Below are positions 1-8,224 of a stretch of 64,000 bases of DNA, in pieces. A program made the position numbers and the translations under genes. Source of the stretch: a bacterium MS4 (GTDB lineage: Bacteria; Bacillota; Clostridia; Oscillospirales; Acutalibacteraceae). Every line of letters starts with the position of its first letter. The first letter of the stretch is position 1. Below the pieces are notes generated by a model. That model saw only the letters and a program-made list of their open reading frames with translations. It did not search any database and was not told where the DNA came from. The stretch is taken from the NCBI GenBank assembly GCA_000752215.1, contig CCFG01000017.1, forward strand, positions 186,001 to 250,000, written 5' to 3'.

Positions 1-2
1 AA

Positions 3-68
3 GTCCGCTCGATCGCCATGGAGCATTTGCAGGAGATGAAAGCGGGCAAACGGGACTTTCGATTTTAA
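3..68 (+). CDS. C-terminal end of an upstream gene, probably hydG (partial)
   Basis: An open frame enters from the left edge and stops at TAA 66-68. It encodes 21 residues ending GKRDFRF. A short charged tail of this type (Gly-Glu/Lys-Arg-Asp-aromatic) is what I remember at the C-terminus of HydG, the radical-SAM enzyme that makes CO and CN ligands of the [FeFe] H-cluster. hydF follows 30 bases downstream on the same strand, which fits a maturation-gene pair. Too little is visible to be sure; HydE or another gene is possible. Confidence 0.45.
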   Translation, partial: VRSIAMEHLQEMKAGKRDFRF

Positions 69-98
69 AGAGTAATCCATTAAGAAAGGGTGCGAAAA

Positions 99-1292
99 AT
101 GAGCCTGACGGATACCCCAAGAGCCAACCGGCTTCACATCGGCATTTTCGGCAAGCGCAACAGCGGAAAGTCCTCCCTGATCAACGCGCTCACTCGGCAG
201 GAGACCGCGCTGGTTTCGGACGTCGCCGGAACAACGGCGGACCCCGTGTATAAGTCCATGGAAATTTACGGCATCGGCCCCTGCGTGTTTATCGACACCG
301 CCGGGTTCGACGACGTGGGCAAGCTGGGCCAAATGCGGGTGGAGAAAACGAAAAAGGTCATTGACAAGACCGACATTGCCCTGGTCGTTTTCAGCAGCGA
401 AGACATTGCGGAGGAAATCCGCTGGACAGACACCCTGCAGGAGCATAAAATTCCGGTCATCGCCGTCGTCAACAAGGCCGATATTCTTGCCGACGCGGCT
501 GAAATCGCCGCGAAGGTCCGAAAAACCGGCAAGCTGAGCCCCATTGTGGTCAGTGCAAAGGCAAAAACAGGGATTGAAAAAATCCGCGAAGAGCTCATCC
601 GCCGGCTGCCCGAGGATTACGAGGCAAAGAGTATCACCGGCGGGCTGGCGGACAACGGGGACCTGATCCTGCTGGTGATGCCGCAGGATATTCAGGCGCC
701 GAAGGGCCGCCTGATTCTGCCGCAGGTACAGACGCTGCGAGAGCTGCTCGATAAAAAGTGCGTTGTCCTCAGCGCGACCACCGACAAGCTGGACGAAGCG
801 CTGGCCTGTCTGAAAGAACCTCCCAAGCTGATTATCACCGATTCGCAGGTATTTAAGACCGTATATGAAAAGAAGCCGAAGGAAAGCAGGCTGACCTCTT
901 TTTCGGTCCTGTTCGCCAATTACAAGGGCGACCTCCCGTATTATGTGGAAAGCGCAAGTGCGATCAGCCGCCTGACGGAGCGGTCCCGGGTGCTGATTGC
1001 GGAAGCCTGCACCCACGCGCCGCTGGCAGAGGACATCGGGCGGGAAAAGCTCCCGCGCATGCTCCGCAAAAAGGCCGGAGAAACCCTGACGGTCGACGTG
1101 GTGAGCGGTTCCGATTTTCCGGAGGACCTTTCCCCGTATGATCTGGTGATTCAGTGCGGCGCCTGCATGTTCAACCGGAAATATGTGCTGTCCCGCGTGG
1201 AACGCGCGCGCGCGCAGGGCGTTCCCATGTCCAACTACGGCGTGGTGATCGCGTATCTGTCCGGAATTCTCGACAAAATCGATCTGAACTGA
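99..1292 (+). CDS. hydF: [FeFe]-hydrogenase H-cluster maturation GTPase HydF
   Basis: HydF is the scaffold and carrier on which the 2Fe subcluster is assembled before transfer to HydA. An N-terminal Era-like GTPase domain shows the P-loop GKRNSGKSS, the switch motif DTAG and NKAD for guanine recognition. The C-terminal half carries the iron-sulfur ligands in the family pattern, CTH followed later by CGAC. Length (397 aa) is normal. The open frame extends to a GTG at 90, but the AGAAAGG ribosome site at 84-89 fits the ATG at 99. The gene lies next to a probable hydG end and 1.1 kb from the structural operon hydCBA, its expected client. A strong terminator follows. Confidence 0.95.
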   Translation: MSLTDTPRANRLHIGIFGKRNSGKSSLINALTRQETALVSDVAGTTADPVYKSMEIYGIGPCVFIDTAGFDDVGKLGQMRVEKTKKVIDKTDIALVVFSSEDIAEEIRWTDTLQEHKIPVIAVVNKADILADAAEIAAKVRKTGKLSPIVVSAKAKTGIEKIREELIRRLPEDYEAKSITGGLADNGDLILLVMPQDIQAPKGRLILPQVQTLRELLDKKCVVLSATTDKLDEALACLKEPPKLIITDSQVFKTVYEKKPKESRLTSFSVLFANYKGDLPYYVESASAISRLTERSRVLIAEACTHAPLAEDIGREKLPRMLRKKAGETLTVDVVSGSDFPEDLSPYDLVIQCGACMFNRKYVLSRVERARAQGVPMSNYGVVIAYLSGILDKIDLN

Positions 1293-1307
1293 CCACCACA
1301 ACCCGGC

Positions 1308-1346
1308 AAAAAAGAGAAGGCCCGCTAAAACGGGCCTTCTCTTTTT
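1308..1346. terminator. Bidirectional terminator between hydF and ferredoxin
   Basis: A 16-17 bp inverted repeat (arms about 1308-1324 and 1331-1346) with a 6-base loop has A-runs on the left and T-runs on the right. It can therefore end transcription from hydF (+) and from the convergent ferredoxin gene (-). Confidence 0.9.
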
Positions 1347-1357
1347 GTCTGTTTTGC

Positions 1358-1546
1358 TTATTCCACCGTAATAACCGAAACCGGGCAGCCTTCCTGCGCC
1401 TGGATCGCCTTGTCCTCAACCTCGGGCGGCACATCCTCCCTGTAAACCTCGGCCACACCGTCGTCGCCCATTCTGAAAACCTCGGGACAGGTTTCGGGGC
1501 AGAGTCCGCAGGAAATGCATCCGCTTCTGTCAAGAGTCGCTTTCAT
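1358..1546 (-). CDS. Small [4Fe-4S] ferredoxin
   Basis: A 62-residue acidic protein with the motif CISCGLCPETCP near the N-terminus and a lone Cys-Pro near the C-terminus. This is the pattern of a single [4Fe-4S] cluster ferredoxin, not the 2x[4Fe-4S] clostridial type. It is probably a low-potential electron carrier for the nearby hydrogenase; that link is inferred from position. The open frame extends 16 codons upstream, but the start chosen here (MKATLDRSG) has an AGAAGG ribosome site at good spacing and matches family length. Confidence 0.88.
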   Translation of the reverse strand: MKATLDRSGCISCGLCPETCPEVFRMGDDGVAEVYREDVPPEVEDKAIQAQEGCPVSVITVE

Positions 1547-1764
1547 AATAACATCCTTCTTTCCGGTCAAACATGACCAAAATATTTTCGTCATTTTTAT
1601 TGGAGGGATATTACGATATTCCTTTGTATTGTCGCCTGATCGCGGAATTTTATTCCGTATTCAACATTTTTTACCGGATCATTGCTTCGATATTTTTCGT
1701 TCATCCCATTATACACAAACAGTGCCAAAAAGTAAATAACGGGAAAGACCCCACCGCATAAATT

Positions 1765-1920
1765 TTATGATCGTTTGGTATTCGGCCCAAGCGATCCCTT
1801 TTTTGTGTTGTGCGACTGGTTCTGGTTCTCCGGTTTTTTGGACCGGCCCGCTTCGTTTACGGCTTCCATCCGTTTTTCCTCATTCAGGCCGTTTTTATCC
1901 GGAAGTTTCTTCTCATCCAT
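1765..1920 (-). CDS. Small hydrophilic protein, 51 aa, unknown function
   Basis: A 51-residue, strongly charged open frame (starts MDEKKLPDKNG, ends GPNTKRS) with a near-perfect GTAGGAGGAAG ribosome site that overlaps the stop region of the upstream gene. The strong site and tight coupling to the HMA-like gene argue that it is translated. It is rich in Lys, Asn and Glu, with no Cys and no hydrophobic core, so it is probably disordered. I do not recognise a family; small clostridial or spore-associated proteins can look like this, but nothing specific supports that. Confidence 0.6.
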   Translation of the reverse strand: MDEKKLPDKNGLNEEKRMEAVNEAGRSKKPENQNQSHNTKKGSLGPNTKRS

Positions 1921-1931
1921 TTTTCTTCCTC

Positions 1932-2171
1932 CTACATCACATGGTCTTCATTTTTTTCGACCCGGATTTTATAGCCGAGCCGCTGGAGCTTATCCTCAAT
2001 CCGGCTCTGCTCCACCCCCGTGGTGTCGTAGTCCACGGCAACTCTTCCCGTGTGCGTATTGGTGCTGACGGAGATGACTCCGTGCAGAGTGTCAAGCTCT
2101 TTTTTAATGGTCTGGACGTCTCTTTGATCGGTCATATTTTCTAAATCGAAATAAGCGCTGGCTTTTGCCAT
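1932..2171 (-). CDS. Heavy-metal-associated (HMA) fold protein lacking the CxxC metal site
   Basis: A 79-residue protein with the beta-alpha-beta-beta-alpha-beta pattern of copper-chaperone domains, including the region LHGVISVSTNTHTGRVAVDY and a final LGYKI strand. The loop that normally carries MxCxxC reads MTDQRDV, so the two metal-binding cysteines are absent. It cannot bind Cu(I) in the usual way. It may be a degenerate chaperone or a ligand-binding/partner domain. It appears co-transcribed with the 51-aa gene downstream. Confidence 0.75.
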   Translation of the reverse strand: MAKASAYFDLENMTDQRDVQTIKKELDTLHGVISVSTNTHTGRVAVDYDTTGVEQSRIEDKLQRLGYKIRVEKNEDHVM

Positions 2172-2355
2172 CGATCATCACCTCGCCCATAGTATTGACA
2201 AAGCAGGGATGAATATCATCGTTCATTGCCTTATTTATTATCTGTTTTTTGCATAATTTTAAATGTTTATTTTCATTTAATAAAGAAAGTCCATAGGATA
2301 AATTTACCAAAAGATAGCTGAAGCTTATTTTTTTCATCGATATTCCCAAAAATCA

Positions 2356-2384
2356 TTGACAATAAAATAACGATATGTTATCTT
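2356..2384 (+). promoter_or_regulatory. Probable promoter of the hydCBA operon
   Basis: A consensus -35 TTGACA lies at 2356-2361, followed after 17 bases by TATCTT at 2379-2384. This is about 60 bases upstream of the hydC start. No clear operator was recognised. Confidence 0.5.
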
Positions 2385-2445
2385 TTTTGTAGCCTAGGGA
2401 ACTTTTTAACAGGTAAACCGAAACGAATTGCGAGGAGAAAAATCA

Positions 2446-2937
2446 ATGGATACTCAGTGCGACCACAAGATTTTGGACGAAATACTGGAAAAACACCAGT
2501 ACAACCCCGGCAACATCATTGCGATCCTTCAGGATACACAGGAGGTGTACCGCTATCTTCCAAAGGATATTTTCCCCTATTATTCAGACCGGCTTGGAAT
2601 CAGCCAGGCGCAGATTTTCAGCATCGCGACCTTTTACGAGAATTTTTCTTTGGAGCCCAAAGGAAAATATGTCATCAAGGTGTGTGACGGCACGGCCTGC
2701 CATGTGAGAAAATCGGCCGCTATCCTGGATCAGCTGCGCAAGGAGCTGGGCCTCTCTTCAGCAAAGAAAACAACGGGGGACCTGCTGTTCACTGTTGAAA
2801 CGGTATCCTGCCTCGGCGCCTGCGGACTTGCCCCCACGCTGACAGTGAATGACCAGGTCATGGGAATGATGACTCCGCAGAAAGTAACCGATTTACTTGT
2901 AACACTCAGGGAGGAAAAAGCAGATGCTGAAATGTAG
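2446..2937 (+). CDS. hydC: [FeFe]-hydrogenase NuoE-like [2Fe-2S] subunit (HydC)
   Basis: A 163-residue NuoE/24-kDa-type thioredoxin-fold subunit. The four [2Fe-2S] ligands are visible as CDGTACH and, about 35 residues later, CLGACGLAP. In trimeric electron-bifurcating hydrogenases this subunit relays electrons between the flavin subunit HydB and HydA. ATG 2446 was chosen over an upstream TTG (2428) because GAGGAG lies at 2432-2437. The next gene starts inside its last codons (14-base overlap), so the two are translationally coupled. Confidence 0.92.
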   Translation: MDTQCDHKILDEILEKHQYNPGNIIAILQDTQEVYRYLPKDIFPYYSDRLGISQAQIFSIATFYENFSLEPKGKYVIKVCDGTACHVRKSAAILDQLRKELGLSSAKKTTGDLLFTVETVSCLGACGLAPTLTVNDQVMGMMTPQKVTDLLVTLREEKADAEM

Positions 2938-4798
2938 AGAAGATTTGCAGAATATCCGCAGCCTGTATCAGGCCCGCCTTGAAAAACAAAAAGTGAAAAT
3001 CCTGATCTGTGCCGGCACCGCGTGTGTCGCGAACGGGTCCCTCGTATTATACGATACATTTATGAAGCTCATTGCGAAAAAAGGAATCAACTGTGTGGTC
3101 GATCTGGAACATGAGCCGGAAGGGGAACCGCTGGGCGTAAAAAAAAGCGGCTGTCACGGATTTTGTGAAATGGGCCCGCTGGTGCGTATCGAACCAAAGG
3201 GCTATTTATATGTAAAAGTAAAACCCGAAGACTGTGAGGAAATTCTGGAGGCCAGCGTGGTCAGCGGCACCTGTGTGGAACGGCTCACCTATCATAAGGG
3301 GGACGAGTTCCACAGGCATCAGGAATCCATTCCGTTTTACAAACGGCAGAAGCGCGTCGTGCTGGAACACTGCGGACATATTGATGCCACCTCCATCGGC
3401 GAATACATAGCGAACGGCGGTTACTCGGCGCTGGAAAAAGCCCTGTTTGAAATGACCCCGGAAGAAGTGCTGCAGGAAGTGGAAATTTCCAACCTGCGCG
3501 GACGCGGCGGCGGCGGATTCCCGACCGCGAGAAAATGGTCCCAGGTAAAGCGCCAGAAGGCGGAAAACAAATACATCGTCTGCAACGGCGACGAAGGCGA
3601 CCCCGGCGCGTTTATGGACAGAAGTGTAATGGAAAGCGACCCGCATAAAATGCTGGAGGGCATGATCCTTGCGGCGTATACCTGCGGTGCGAAATACGGC
3701 TATATCTATGTCCGCGCGGAGTACCCGCTCGCCGTCACCCGTCTCGGCATTGCCATTGACCAGGCGAGGAAGCTCGGGCTTCTGGGCGACCATATTCTCG
3801 GCACCGACCTGTGCTTCGATATCAAAATCAGCCGCGGCGCGGGCGCTTTCGTCTGCGGCGAGGGCAGCGCGCTGACCGCCTCCATTGAGGGCAAACGCGG
3901 AATGCCGCGCGTAAAGCCGCCCAGAACGGTGGAGCACGGACTGTTCGACAGCCCGACCGTACTGAACAACGTGGAAACCTTTGCGAACGTACCGGCGATT
4001 ATCACAAACGGCGGCCAGTGGTTCCGCAGCATCGGCCCGGAAAACAGCCCGGGAACCAAAGCGTTTGCGCTGACCGGCAACATCATGAATACCGGACTGA
4101 TCGAAGTCGCCATGGGCACCACCCTGCGCGAGGTCATTTACGACATCGGCGGCGGAATGCGCGACGGTGCGGAGTTCAAGGCCGTACAGATCGGCGGCCC
4201 GTCCGGCGGATGCCTGACAAAAGAGCATCTCGACCTGCCGCTGGACTTTGACAACCTGAAAAAAGTCGGCGCGATGATCGGCTCCGGCGGACTGGTCGTC
4301 ATGGACGACCACACCTGCATGGTCGAAGTGGCGCGTTTCTTCATGAGCTTCACGCAGAACGAATCCTGCGGAAAATGCGTGCCCTGCCGCGAAGGCACCA
4401 AGCGGATGCTGGAAATTCTGGAACGCATCGTGGCCGGAAACGGAGAGCCGGACGACATTGATCTTTTGGAAGAGCTGGCGGAAACCATTTCCGCAACCGC
4501 GCTCTGCGGGCTGGGCAAGACCGCCGCGTCTCCGGTGCTGAGCACGATCAAATATTTCCGCGACGAATACGAAAACCATATTATTGAAAAGCGCTGCCCC
4601 ACCAAGAACTGCCAGAAGCTGAAAAAGATTTACATAGACGCAGCTTTGTGCAAGGGCTGTTCCAAGTGCGCGCGGAACTGTCCCGTGGGCGCGATTACCG
4701 GCCAGATCAAATCGCCGTTCGTGATCGAAGGCGCGAAATGCATCAAATGCGGTGCGTGTGTGGAAGCCTGCGCCTTCCACGCGGTAAAGGAGGACTAA
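2924..4798 (+). CDS. hydB: [FeFe]-hydrogenase NuoF-like NAD(H)/FMN subunit (HydB)
   Basis: A 624-residue flavin subunit. Domain order is an N-terminal thioredoxin-like [2Fe-2S] module (about 20-115), the FMN/NAD-binding core with GRGGGGFPT and GDEGDPGAF, an SLBB segment, the N3-type cluster SCGKCVPCREGT, and a C-terminal 2x[4Fe-4S] ferredoxin (CKGCSKCARNCP and CIKCGACVEAC). This architecture is that of HydB in NAD-linked, ferredoxin-dependent bifurcating hydrogenases. In that family the complex oxidises NADH and reduced ferredoxin together to make H2, or runs in reverse. Whether this enzyme truly bifurcates is inferred from the domain set. Confidence 0.94.
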   Translation: MLKCREDLQNIRSLYQARLEKQKVKILICAGTACVANGSLVLYDTFMKLIAKKGINCVVDLEHEPEGEPLGVKKSGCHGFCEMGPLVRIEPKGYLYVKVKPEDCEEILEASVVSGTCVERLTYHKGDEFHRHQESIPFYKRQKRVVLEHCGHIDATSIGEYIANGGYSALEKALFEMTPEEVLQEVEISNLRGRGGGGFPTARKWSQVKRQKAENKYIVCNGDEGDPGAFMDRSVMESDPHKMLEGMILAAYTCGAKYGYIYVRAEYPLAVTRLGIAIDQARKLGLLGDHILGTDLCFDIKISRGAGAFVCGEGSALTASIEGKRGMPRVKPPRTVEHGLFDSPTVLNNVETFANVPAIITNGGQWFRSIGPENSPGTKAFALTGNIMNTGLIEVAMGTTLREVIYDIGGGMRDGAEFKAVQIGGPSGGCLTKEHLDLPLDFDNLKKVGAMIGSGGLVVMDDHTCMVEVARFFMSFTQNESCGKCVPCREGTKRMLEILERIVAGNGEPDDIDLLEELAETISATALCGLGKTAASPVLSTIKYFRDEYENHIIEKRCPTKNCQKLKKIYIDAALCKGCSKCARNCPVGAITGQIKSPFVIEGAKCIKCGACVEACAFHAVKED

Positions 4799-4802
4799 GT
4801 TA

Positions 4803-6494
4803 ATGACCGGAGAATTTATGCTGATTGACAACATCCCGGTGGAAATAGAGGGTGAAAAGAACCTGCTCAGCCTCATCCGCAAGGCGGGAATCGAGCTGCC
4901 GACCTTTTGCTACCATTCCGAGCTTTCCGTTTACGGAGCCTGCCGCATGTGCATGGTGGAAAATAAGCACGGCGGTATGGAAGCCGCCTGCTCCACCCCG
5001 CCCCGTGCGGGGATGGAAATCTACACCAATACGCCGAAACTGAGAAGATACCGCAAAATGATTCTGGAACTGCTGCTGTCCGACCACTGCCGCGACTGCA
5101 CCACCTGTGAGAAAAACGGGGAATGCAGGCTGCAGGAGCTGGCGGAACGCTTCGGAATCAGGCAAGTCCGTTTCAAGAACACCGCGGAGGAACCGAAGCT
5201 GGACACCTCTTCCCTGTGCATCATCCGCGATACCAATAAATGCATTCTCTGCGGCGACTGCGTGAGAATGTGCAACGAGGTCCAGAACGTGGGCGCGATC
5301 GACTTCATGTCCAGAGGGGCAAAAATGACGGTCAGCACCGCGTTCCATGTACCGATCGCGGACTCCAACTGCGTCGGCTGCGGCCAGTGCGCCGCCGTCT
5401 GCCCCACCGGGGCCATTGTGGTGAAAAAGGATACCGAAAGCGTCTGGGACGCTTTGAGCGACCCGGATACCAAGGTCGTCGTACAGATCGCCCCCGCGGT
5501 GCGCGTCGGAATTGGCGGCAAAATGGGCCAGAAGGCCGGTGAGGACCTGATGGGCAAAATCGTCGCGGCCCTCAAACGCATGGGCGCGGACGAGGTGTTC
5601 GACACCGCGACGGGCGCCGACCTGACCGTGATGGAAGAGGCGAACGAGCTGCTGGAGCGCCTGGAAAACGGCGGAAAGCTTCCGCTGTTCACCTCCTGCT
5701 GCCCGGCGTGGATACAGTACGCCGAGAAAAAACACCCGGAGCTTCTGCCCAATATTTCCACCTGCCGTTCCCCCATGGAAATGTTCGCTTCCGTTTTAAA
5801 GGAAGAATACAGCCATTCCAGCCGCCGTATCGTCAGCGTGGCCGTCATGCCCTGCACCGCCAAAAAGTTTGAGGCGGCAAGGGAGGAATTCAAAAAGGAC
5901 GGCGTTCCCTATGTGGACTACGTCATCACCACGCAGGAACTGATTCAGATGATTAAGGAATCCGGCATCTATTTTTCTGAACTGGAGTCGGAAGCCATCG
6001 ACATGCCGTTCAGCAACCGGAGCGGCGCGGGCGTCATCTTCGGCGTGACCGGCGGCGTGACCGAGGCGGTTATCCGCCGTCTTGCCGAAAATAAATCCAC
6101 CACCGAGCTGCGCGCAATCGCGTTCAACGGCGTAAGAGGGATGGAAGGCACAAAAGAAACCACTGTCCCCTACGGCGGCCGTGAACTGAAAATCGCCATC
6201 GTCAGCGGGCTGAAAAACGCGGAGAACCTGATCCGCAGCATTCAGAGCGGGGAGGCAAGCTATGATTTCGTAGAGGTCATGGCATGCCCGGGCGGCTGTG
6301 TCTGCGGAGCCGGACAGCCGATTACCGACGCACAGGGCAAAACGAAGCGCGGCAGCGGCCTTTATGCGGCTGACAAAATGTGCAGCATCAAGCGCTCGGA
6401 AGAAAATCCGGTCGTGATGTCGCTTTACTCCGATTTACTCAAGGGAAGGGTCCACGAGCTTCTCCACGTCGAATATAAAGAGAGGAATCGGTGA
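4803..6494 (+). CDS. hydA: [FeFe]-hydrogenase catalytic subunit (HydA)
   Basis: A 563-residue catalytic subunit. The N-terminal [2Fe-2S] plant-type domain has Cys36/47/50/63, followed by the His-ligated cluster HCRDCTTC (95-102, with C108) and a 2x[4Fe-4S] domain (C147-C157, C190-C200). The H-cluster motifs are all present: L1 TSCCPAW (about 298-304), L2 MPCTAKK (about 349) and L3 ACPGGCVCGAGQP (about 494). L3 has an extra Cys at position 501 and GAG where GGG is usual. The C-terminal [2Fe-2S] domain found in the larger HydA of some trimeric enzymes is absent here and may be supplied by the next gene. Start is preceded by GGAGGA 4 bases after the hydB stop. Confidence 0.96.
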   Translation: MTGEFMLIDNIPVEIEGEKNLLSLIRKAGIELPTFCYHSELSVYGACRMCMVENKHGGMEAACSTPPRAGMEIYTNTPKLRRYRKMILELLLSDHCRDCTTCEKNGECRLQELAERFGIRQVRFKNTAEEPKLDTSSLCIIRDTNKCILCGDCVRMCNEVQNVGAIDFMSRGAKMTVSTAFHVPIADSNCVGCGQCAAVCPTGAIVVKKDTESVWDALSDPDTKVVVQIAPAVRVGIGGKMGQKAGEDLMGKIVAALKRMGADEVFDTATGADLTVMEEANELLERLENGGKLPLFTSCCPAWIQYAEKKHPELLPNISTCRSPMEMFASVLKEEYSHSSRRIVSVAVMPCTAKKFEAAREEFKKDGVPYVDYVITTQELIQMIKESGIYFSELESEAIDMPFSNRSGAGVIFGVTGGVTEAVIRRLAENKSTTELRAIAFNGVRGMEGTKETTVPYGGRELKIAIVSGLKNAENLIRSIQSGEASYDFVEVMACPGGCVCGAGQPITDAQGKTKRGSGLYAADKMCSIKRSEENPVVMSLYSDLLKGRVHELLHVEYKERNR

Positions 6495-6499
6495 TTTGA

Positions 6500-6757
6500 A
6501 TGGTTATCAGTGTCTGTATTGGAACAGCATGCCACCTGGAGGGCAGCTATAACGTGATCGCCGCGTTTCAGCAGATGATCGAAAAATACAGTCTGCACGA
6601 CAGCGTGAAAATTAAAGCGGCCTTTTGCATGGGTCACTGCACTCATCAGGGGGTCTGTGTAAAAATAGACTCCGGAGAAGTGCAAAGCGTTACCGGCACC
6701 ACCGCCAAAAGATTCTTTCAGGAAAATGTGCTTGCGGTTCTGAAACCGCAGAATTGA
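6500..6757 (+). CDS. Stand-alone thioredoxin-like [2Fe-2S] protein linked to hydA
   Basis: An 85-residue thioredoxin-fold [2Fe-2S] protein with the ligand pairs CIGTACH and CMGHC. It begins 5 bases after the hydA stop, so it is the last gene of the hydrogenase operon. It resembles the C-terminal module fused to HydA in other multimeric [FeFe]-hydrogenases, so it is probably a detached fourth electron-transfer subunit. It could instead be an independent small ferredoxin. A terminator follows directly. Confidence 0.85.
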   Translation: MVISVCIGTACHLEGSYNVIAAFQQMIEKYSLHDSVKIKAAFCMGHCTHQGVCVKIDSGEVQSVTGTTAKRFFQENVLAVLKPQN

Positions 6758-6774
6758 TCTCCATATTCCTCATA

Positions 6775-6813
6775 AAAAATGTCCGAAGCCTTAAAAGCTC
6801 CGGACATTTTTAC
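6775..6813 (+). terminator. Terminator of the hydrogenase operon
   Basis: An imperfect hairpin of about 14 bp (AAAATGTCCG... / ...CGGACATTTT) with flanking A- and T-runs, between convergent genes. It can also serve the HD-domain gene on the minus strand. Confidence 0.85.
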
Positions 6814-6817
6814 TTTA

Positions 6818-7423
6818 TTATCTGGTTTTCTCAAGAAAGATATGGACGTTTTCCTCTTCCTTTTCCCTGTCCGCGTTCAGCCTGCCCAGCCGGTCGCAAA
6901 GGCCCAGCAGGGCCACATCCCGGACGGAGGTCTGCCTTTTCATTTGCTCCGCATCCGCGAAAGGAAGGCCGTTTACCACAAACAAAAGCTGCATGTGCCA
7001 GCGCACAAGGGCGGTCACTTTCTCAATGAATGCCTCGTCCCCGCTGAACTGCTTTAAAAACTCAGCAGTCATTCTTGCGCCCAGCTTGTCATGGTCGTAG
7101 GAAGTGATCTTTCCTCTGCGGATTCTGGTCGTTCCCGGTTTGCCGACGTCATGCAGCAGCGCCGCCCACATAAAGGCCCTTGCGTCGCTGCTTTTCTCCT
7201 TCACCTTCGCGGCCTCGTCCACCACCAGCATGGTGTGGTTCCAGACGTTCCCCTCCGGATGATGCTGCGGCGACTGCTCGGCGTTTTTCAGATCGTGCAG
7301 CATGGCAAAGGGAACCTCCCGCAAAGCGGCGGTTTTATCCAGCTCCTCAAAATACAGCGAAGGCTTTTCATCCGCAAGCAGATGCTGTTCCATCGATTCA
7401 AATAAATTCTGTTTGATACTCAT
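6818..7423 (-). CDS. HD-domain phosphohydrolase
   Basis: A 201-residue HD-superfamily metal hydrolase. The key residues are WNHTMLVV (first His), LLHDVGKP (the HD doublet) and a later YDHDKLGA/RWHMQ. The closest kin by architecture are the HD domains of tRNA-nucleotidyltransferase-like proteins, but no nucleotidyltransferase domain is present, so the substrate (a phosphomonoester or 2',3'-cyclic nucleotide) is open. The frame extends 20 codons upstream; the ATG used here follows GGGGAAG. It stands alone between terminator and ogt. Confidence 0.8.
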   Translation of the reverse strand: MSIKQNLFESMEQHLLADEKPSLYFEELDKTAALREVPFAMLHDLKNAEQSPQHHPEGNVWNHTMLVVDEAAKVKEKSSDARAFMWAALLHDVGKPGTTRIRRGKITSYDHDKLGARMTAEFLKQFSGDEAFIEKVTALVRWHMQLLFVVNGLPFADAEQMKRQTSVRDVALLGLCDRLGRLNADREKEEENVHIFLEKTR

Positions 7424-7506
7424 TTTCTTCCCCGACTTTTCCGGCGTTTTGTGCCATCCGTTTGCAGCCTGCCGTACGCACACGGCGGCCTGACACGAAG
7501 CTTTCT

Positions 7507-7974
7507 TCAGCGCGCCTGTTTTTCCAGATTCAGGAGCCGCACCTTAATGTCCATGCCCCCGCCGTACCCAACAAGCGACCCGTCCGCGCCGATGACACGG
7601 TGACAGGGAATGATGACCGGAATCGGATTTCTGTTGTTCGCCATTCCCACCGCGCGGAATCCTTTCGGGCTGCCGGCGCTTTCGGCAATTTCCTTATAGC
7701 TGCGGGTTTCTCCGTAAGGGATGCCGCACAGGCAGTTCCACACCTTGCGCTGGAATTCCGTACCGGAAGGAGACAGCGCTACGGTAAATTCCGTTCTGCT
7801 CCCCGCCAGATATTCCCGCACCTCTTTTGCCGCCTGCTTCAGCAGCTCCGTTTCCCTCACGGCAGCACCGGGGGGGACGGCGGCTCCCTCAAAGCAAAGG
7901 TCGGTAATCCCCGTACCGTCTTCGGCAATAGCGATCCGCCCGATATCCGTATCATAAAAAAATAAATTTTTCAC
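7507..7974 (-). CDS. ogt: Methylated-DNA--[protein]-cysteine S-methyltransferase
   Basis: A 155-residue suicide alkyltransferase that removes O6-alkyl groups from guanine. The reactive cysteine sits in IPCHRVIG, with the preceding helix-turn-helix region (GTEFQRKVWNCL, YGETRSYKEIA) and the following SLVGYGGG typical of Ogt/Ada-C. A GTG at 7974 was chosen as start because AAGGATG lies 7 bases ahead; the ATG three codons upstream sits directly on the ribosome site. Monocistronic. Confidence 0.93.
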   Translation of the reverse strand: MKNLFFYDTDIGRIAIAEDGTGITDLCFEGAAVPPGAAVRETELLKQAAKEVREYLAGSRTEFTVALSPSGTEFQRKVWNCLCGIPYGETRSYKEIAESAGSPKGFRAVGMANNRNPIPVIIPCHRVIGADGSLVGYGGGMDIKVRLLNLEKQAR

Positions 7975-8119
7975 TGCGCTCATCCTTCCTATTATGACTG
8001 CCGTTCCTGAATTTATCCTTATTTTACATAATATTGCTTTGATATATTTTCCATATAAGAATAAAATTCATCTTCCGGAAAACTACTATAGCAATTTCCT
8101 TTCAGTTTGCGGATAAAAC

Positions 8120-8154
8120 GCGTTCCTCCCCCGCCGAAGGCGGGGGAGGAACGC
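8120..8154 (-). terminator. Hairpin terminator downstream of the racemase
   Basis: A perfect 16-bp G+C-rich inverted repeat with a 3-base loop (8136-8138). Read on the minus strand it is followed by CGTTTTA. It lies 70 bases after the racemase stop. The rest of 7975-8224 shows nothing else recognisable. Confidence 0.75.
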
Positions 8155-8224
8155 AGCCTCGTTTCAGAATCAACTAGAAACGCTGTATTTTTGCTGGGAA
8201 GGAGGAAAGAAATGCGGCTGGAAT

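Noticed and set aside
2104-2349. 81-codon minus-strand frame overlapping the HMA-like gene
   Set aside because: No ribosome site, A+T-rich intergenic DNA in its first half, and it overlaps the better supported HMA-like gene in another frame.
3206-4882. 558-codon open frame antisense to hydB
   Set aside because: It lies wholly opposite a clear NuoF-type gene, has His/Arg/Ala-biased composition typical of a complementary frame, and no ribosome site.
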